DNA from: an uncultured Clostridia bacterium
GTDB lineage: Bacteria > Bacillota > Clostridia > Peptostreptococcales > Anaerovoracaceae
Assembly: GCA_938046095.1 (NCBI GenBank)
Contig: CALIXS010000008.1
Span: 1 to 23,079, forward strand
Length of the DNA stretch: 23,079 nt
Reading direction: 5' to 3'
The translations under genes were made by a program, and so were the position numbers. Every line of letters begins with the position of its first letter. Within the stretch, counting starts at the first letter, position 1. This document shows positions 21,961-23,079 of this stretch, piece after piece. Below the pieces are notes generated by a model. It did no database searches. It was not told the DNA's origin and worked only from the letters and a program-made list of their open reading frames with translations.

Positions 21961-22443
21961 ATGCAGGATGAAATCAACGAAAAAACGATCATGCTTTCTA
22001 TTCAGGCAACAAAGCTGACAGCAAGGCTCTTGCAGAAAGCAATCAAGCTGCTGCTTTTGCAAGCTAAAAAAGAAATGGCGAAACAGTCCATTCCCCACGG
22101 AAAACAGACACTTAAACAGCTCATGCGGCAAAATGCCGGTGCCTCCAACATTGAGATCACCGGGGATAATATCAAAGCTTTTGAGCATACCGCAAAGAAA
22201 TACGGCATCGACTTTGCGCTGAAAAAGGACATAAGCTGTGTGCCGCCCCGCTACCTTGTATTCTTCAAGGGACGTGATGCAGATGCGCTTATGTCGGCAT
22301 TTAAGGAATTTTCTGCAAAGAAGCTGACGCAGGAGAAAAAGCCGTCGCTTACAAAAACTCTGGCTGCATTTAAGGAAATCGCCAAACAAAAAAATGCGGA
22401 GCGCGGCCAAGTTAAGAAGAAAGACAGGAGGATTGAGCGATGA
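21961..22443 (+). CDS. pcfB: PcfB-family conjugation protein
   Basis: A 160-residue basic protein of the PcfB (DUF3801) family. The N-terminal helix INEKTIMLSIQATKLTARLL is followed by the KQSIPHGKQTLKQLMRQNAG region and FKGRDADALMSAFKEFSAKK. In the Enterococcus plasmid pCF10, PcfB is an accessory relaxosome-side partner of the coupling protein PcfC. It is preceded by an AGAAAGGAGG site, and its stop overlaps the next gene's ATG (ATGA), as expected for a pcfB-coupling protein pair. The family assignment is from recognition of the sequence; activity depends on the coupling protein, which is broken here. Confidence 0.87.
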   Translation: MQDEINEKTIMLSIQATKLTARLLQKAIKLLLLQAKKEMAKQSIPHGKQTLKQLMRQNAGASNIEITGDNIKAFEHTAKKYGIDFALKKDISCVPPRYLVFFKGRDADALMSAFKEFSAKKLTQEKKPSLTKTLAAFKEIAKQKNAERGQVKKKDRRIER

Positions 22444-22748
22444 ACACAGAAACTTTGAAAAAATGGATTTTGCCGAATCTTCCCTATCTGTTCTTTTTCT
22501 ATCTCTTTGACAAGGCGGCGCAGGCATTTAGTCTTGCCCCCGGCGTTGACCTTTCCGGAAAGGTGCTTTTCCTTGGGAAAGGTTTTACCACTGCCTTTGC
22601 AAGTGCTGCGCCGAGCTTTGCACCTCTTGATCTTTTCATCGGGATTGCCGGTGCTGGATTGATTCGCCTTATCATCTACGTGAAAGGGAAAAACGCAAAG
22701 AAATATCGAAAAGGAATCGAATACGGTTCTGCTCGTTGGGTTGCATAA
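22440..22748 (+). pseudogene. Truncated VirD4/TraG-type coupling protein, interrupted by a second element
   Basis: Only the first 102 codons of a coupling protein remain, where about 600 would be expected. Two membrane segments are visible (PYLFFFYLFDKAAQAFSLAP near residue 14 and LFIGIAGAGLIRLIIYVKGK near 66), followed by the conserved YRKGIEYGSARW that normally continues with G and the Walker A ATPase domain. Here the frame reads VA and stops at 22746-22748. The base composition becomes AT-rich at the same point and a serine recombinase gene begins 51 bases later. The intact protein couples the relaxosome to the type IV secretion channel, so conjugation of the host element is probably lost unless the insert is excised. 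Confidence 0.85.
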
Positions 22749-22799
22749 TATTAACTGAACAGGAGTGATATATAGACACGAGAAAAGGAGGATAATGCC
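22736..22799. other. Left junction of the inserted serine-recombinase element
   Basis: After the TGG codon of the conserved SARW motif (22737-22739) the sequence departs from the coupling-protein family within a base or two, and becomes AT-rich DNA leading to the recombinase ribosome binding site AGGAGG (22786-22791). The exact crossover bases cannot be set without the right junction. Confidence 0.6.
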
Positions 22800-23079
22800 A
22801 TGATAGAATACACAAACAAAATCACAGCACTATACTCCCGCCTTTCAGTTGGTGATGAAGATAGAGATGGTGGCGAGAGTAATAGTATTGTCAATCAAAA
22901 AGCATTTTTAGAAAGGTATGCAAGAGATAAAAAGCTGATAAACATTCGCCATTATATCGACGATGATGAAAGCGGTAGGTTCTTTGACCGTTCAGCTTAT
23001 ACACAGATGATAAGCGATGTAGAGCAAGGCAAAATCGGAATTGTCATCATGAAAGATATGACAAGATGGGGAAGAGATT
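22800..23079 (+). CDS. Large serine recombinase (TndX/TnpX-like), 5' part
   Basis: The frame opens at the ATG at 22800, eight bases after AGGAGG, and remains open to the window edge (93 codons). The resolvase/invertase catalytic domain is visible: Ala-Leu-Tyr-Ser-Arg-Leu-Ser with the probable nucleophile Ser16, NSIVNQKAFLERYARD, YIDDDESGRFFDRSAYTQMI, and the Arg pair in KDMTRWGRD. The acidic run after the Ser (VGDEDRDGGES) is typical of the large recombinases of mobilisable and conjugative transposons such as Tn4451 and Tn5397. It should insert and excise the element that splits the coupling-protein gene. The full length and C-terminal zinc-ribbon or coiled coil are outside the window. Confidence 0.92.
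   Translation, partial: MIEYTNKITALYSRLSVGDEDRDGGESNSIVNQKAFLERYARDKKLINIRHYIDDDESGRFFDRSAYTQMISDVEQGKIGIVIMKDMTRWGRD

Overview
The window looks like a chromosomal segment from a Gram-positive anaerobe of the class Clostridia. The evidence is strong AGGAGG-type ribosome binding sites, sigma-A-type promoters, an LTA-synthase-family protein, Clostridia-type integrative elements and small intergenic gaps. The species cannot be named from this sequence. The chromosomal backbone (about 3.0-20.4 kb) has balanced base composition. Both ends carry mobile DNA, and the left element (1-3.0 kb) is clearly AT-richer.

Left element (1-3000): a leftward excisionase-like gene and tyrosine integrase (plus the start of a further small gene), a divergent repressor, and a membrane-anchored XRE regulator. 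It abuts the 3' end of guaA, a known integration hotspot. The 150-bp divergent control region holds three copies of an 18-bp operator-like palindrome. One lies inside the spacer of a consensus leftward promoter. A fourth similar site touches the guaA stop codon.

Backbone: guaA (GMP synthase ATP-pyrophosphatase part only, no glutaminase domain); an ornithine cyclodeaminase-family gene divergent from an amino-acid binding lipoprotein; a leftward cluster with a membrane alpha/beta hydrolase, a 36-codon small ORF, a TPR-like membrane protein and a CofE-like ligase; rightward hflX; a leftward operon of two small membrane proteins plus larC (nickel-pincer cofactor synthesis) behind a leader with a strong attenuator-like terminator; guaB encoding an IMP dehydrogenase of the divergent class also found in Tritrichomonas; yhbY with two tandem Ig-like/NodB deacetylase paralogues; and a rightward LTA-synthase-family gene.

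Right element (about 20.47 kb to the end): the start of a Tn1549/CTn-type conjugative element. It contains two insulating terminators, a DUF6017 winged-helix protein, DUF5348, PcfB and the first 100 codons of a VirD4-like coupling protein. That last gene is cut off by a second element whose first gene is a large serine recombinase running off the window. This is a nested insertion that probably disables the host ICE.

The best candidate for an undescribed system is the attenuator leader, two small membrane proteins and LarC (11.5-13.8 kb). A plausible reading is metal-responsive supply of nickel to the LarC cofactor pathway, but this is inference from context.
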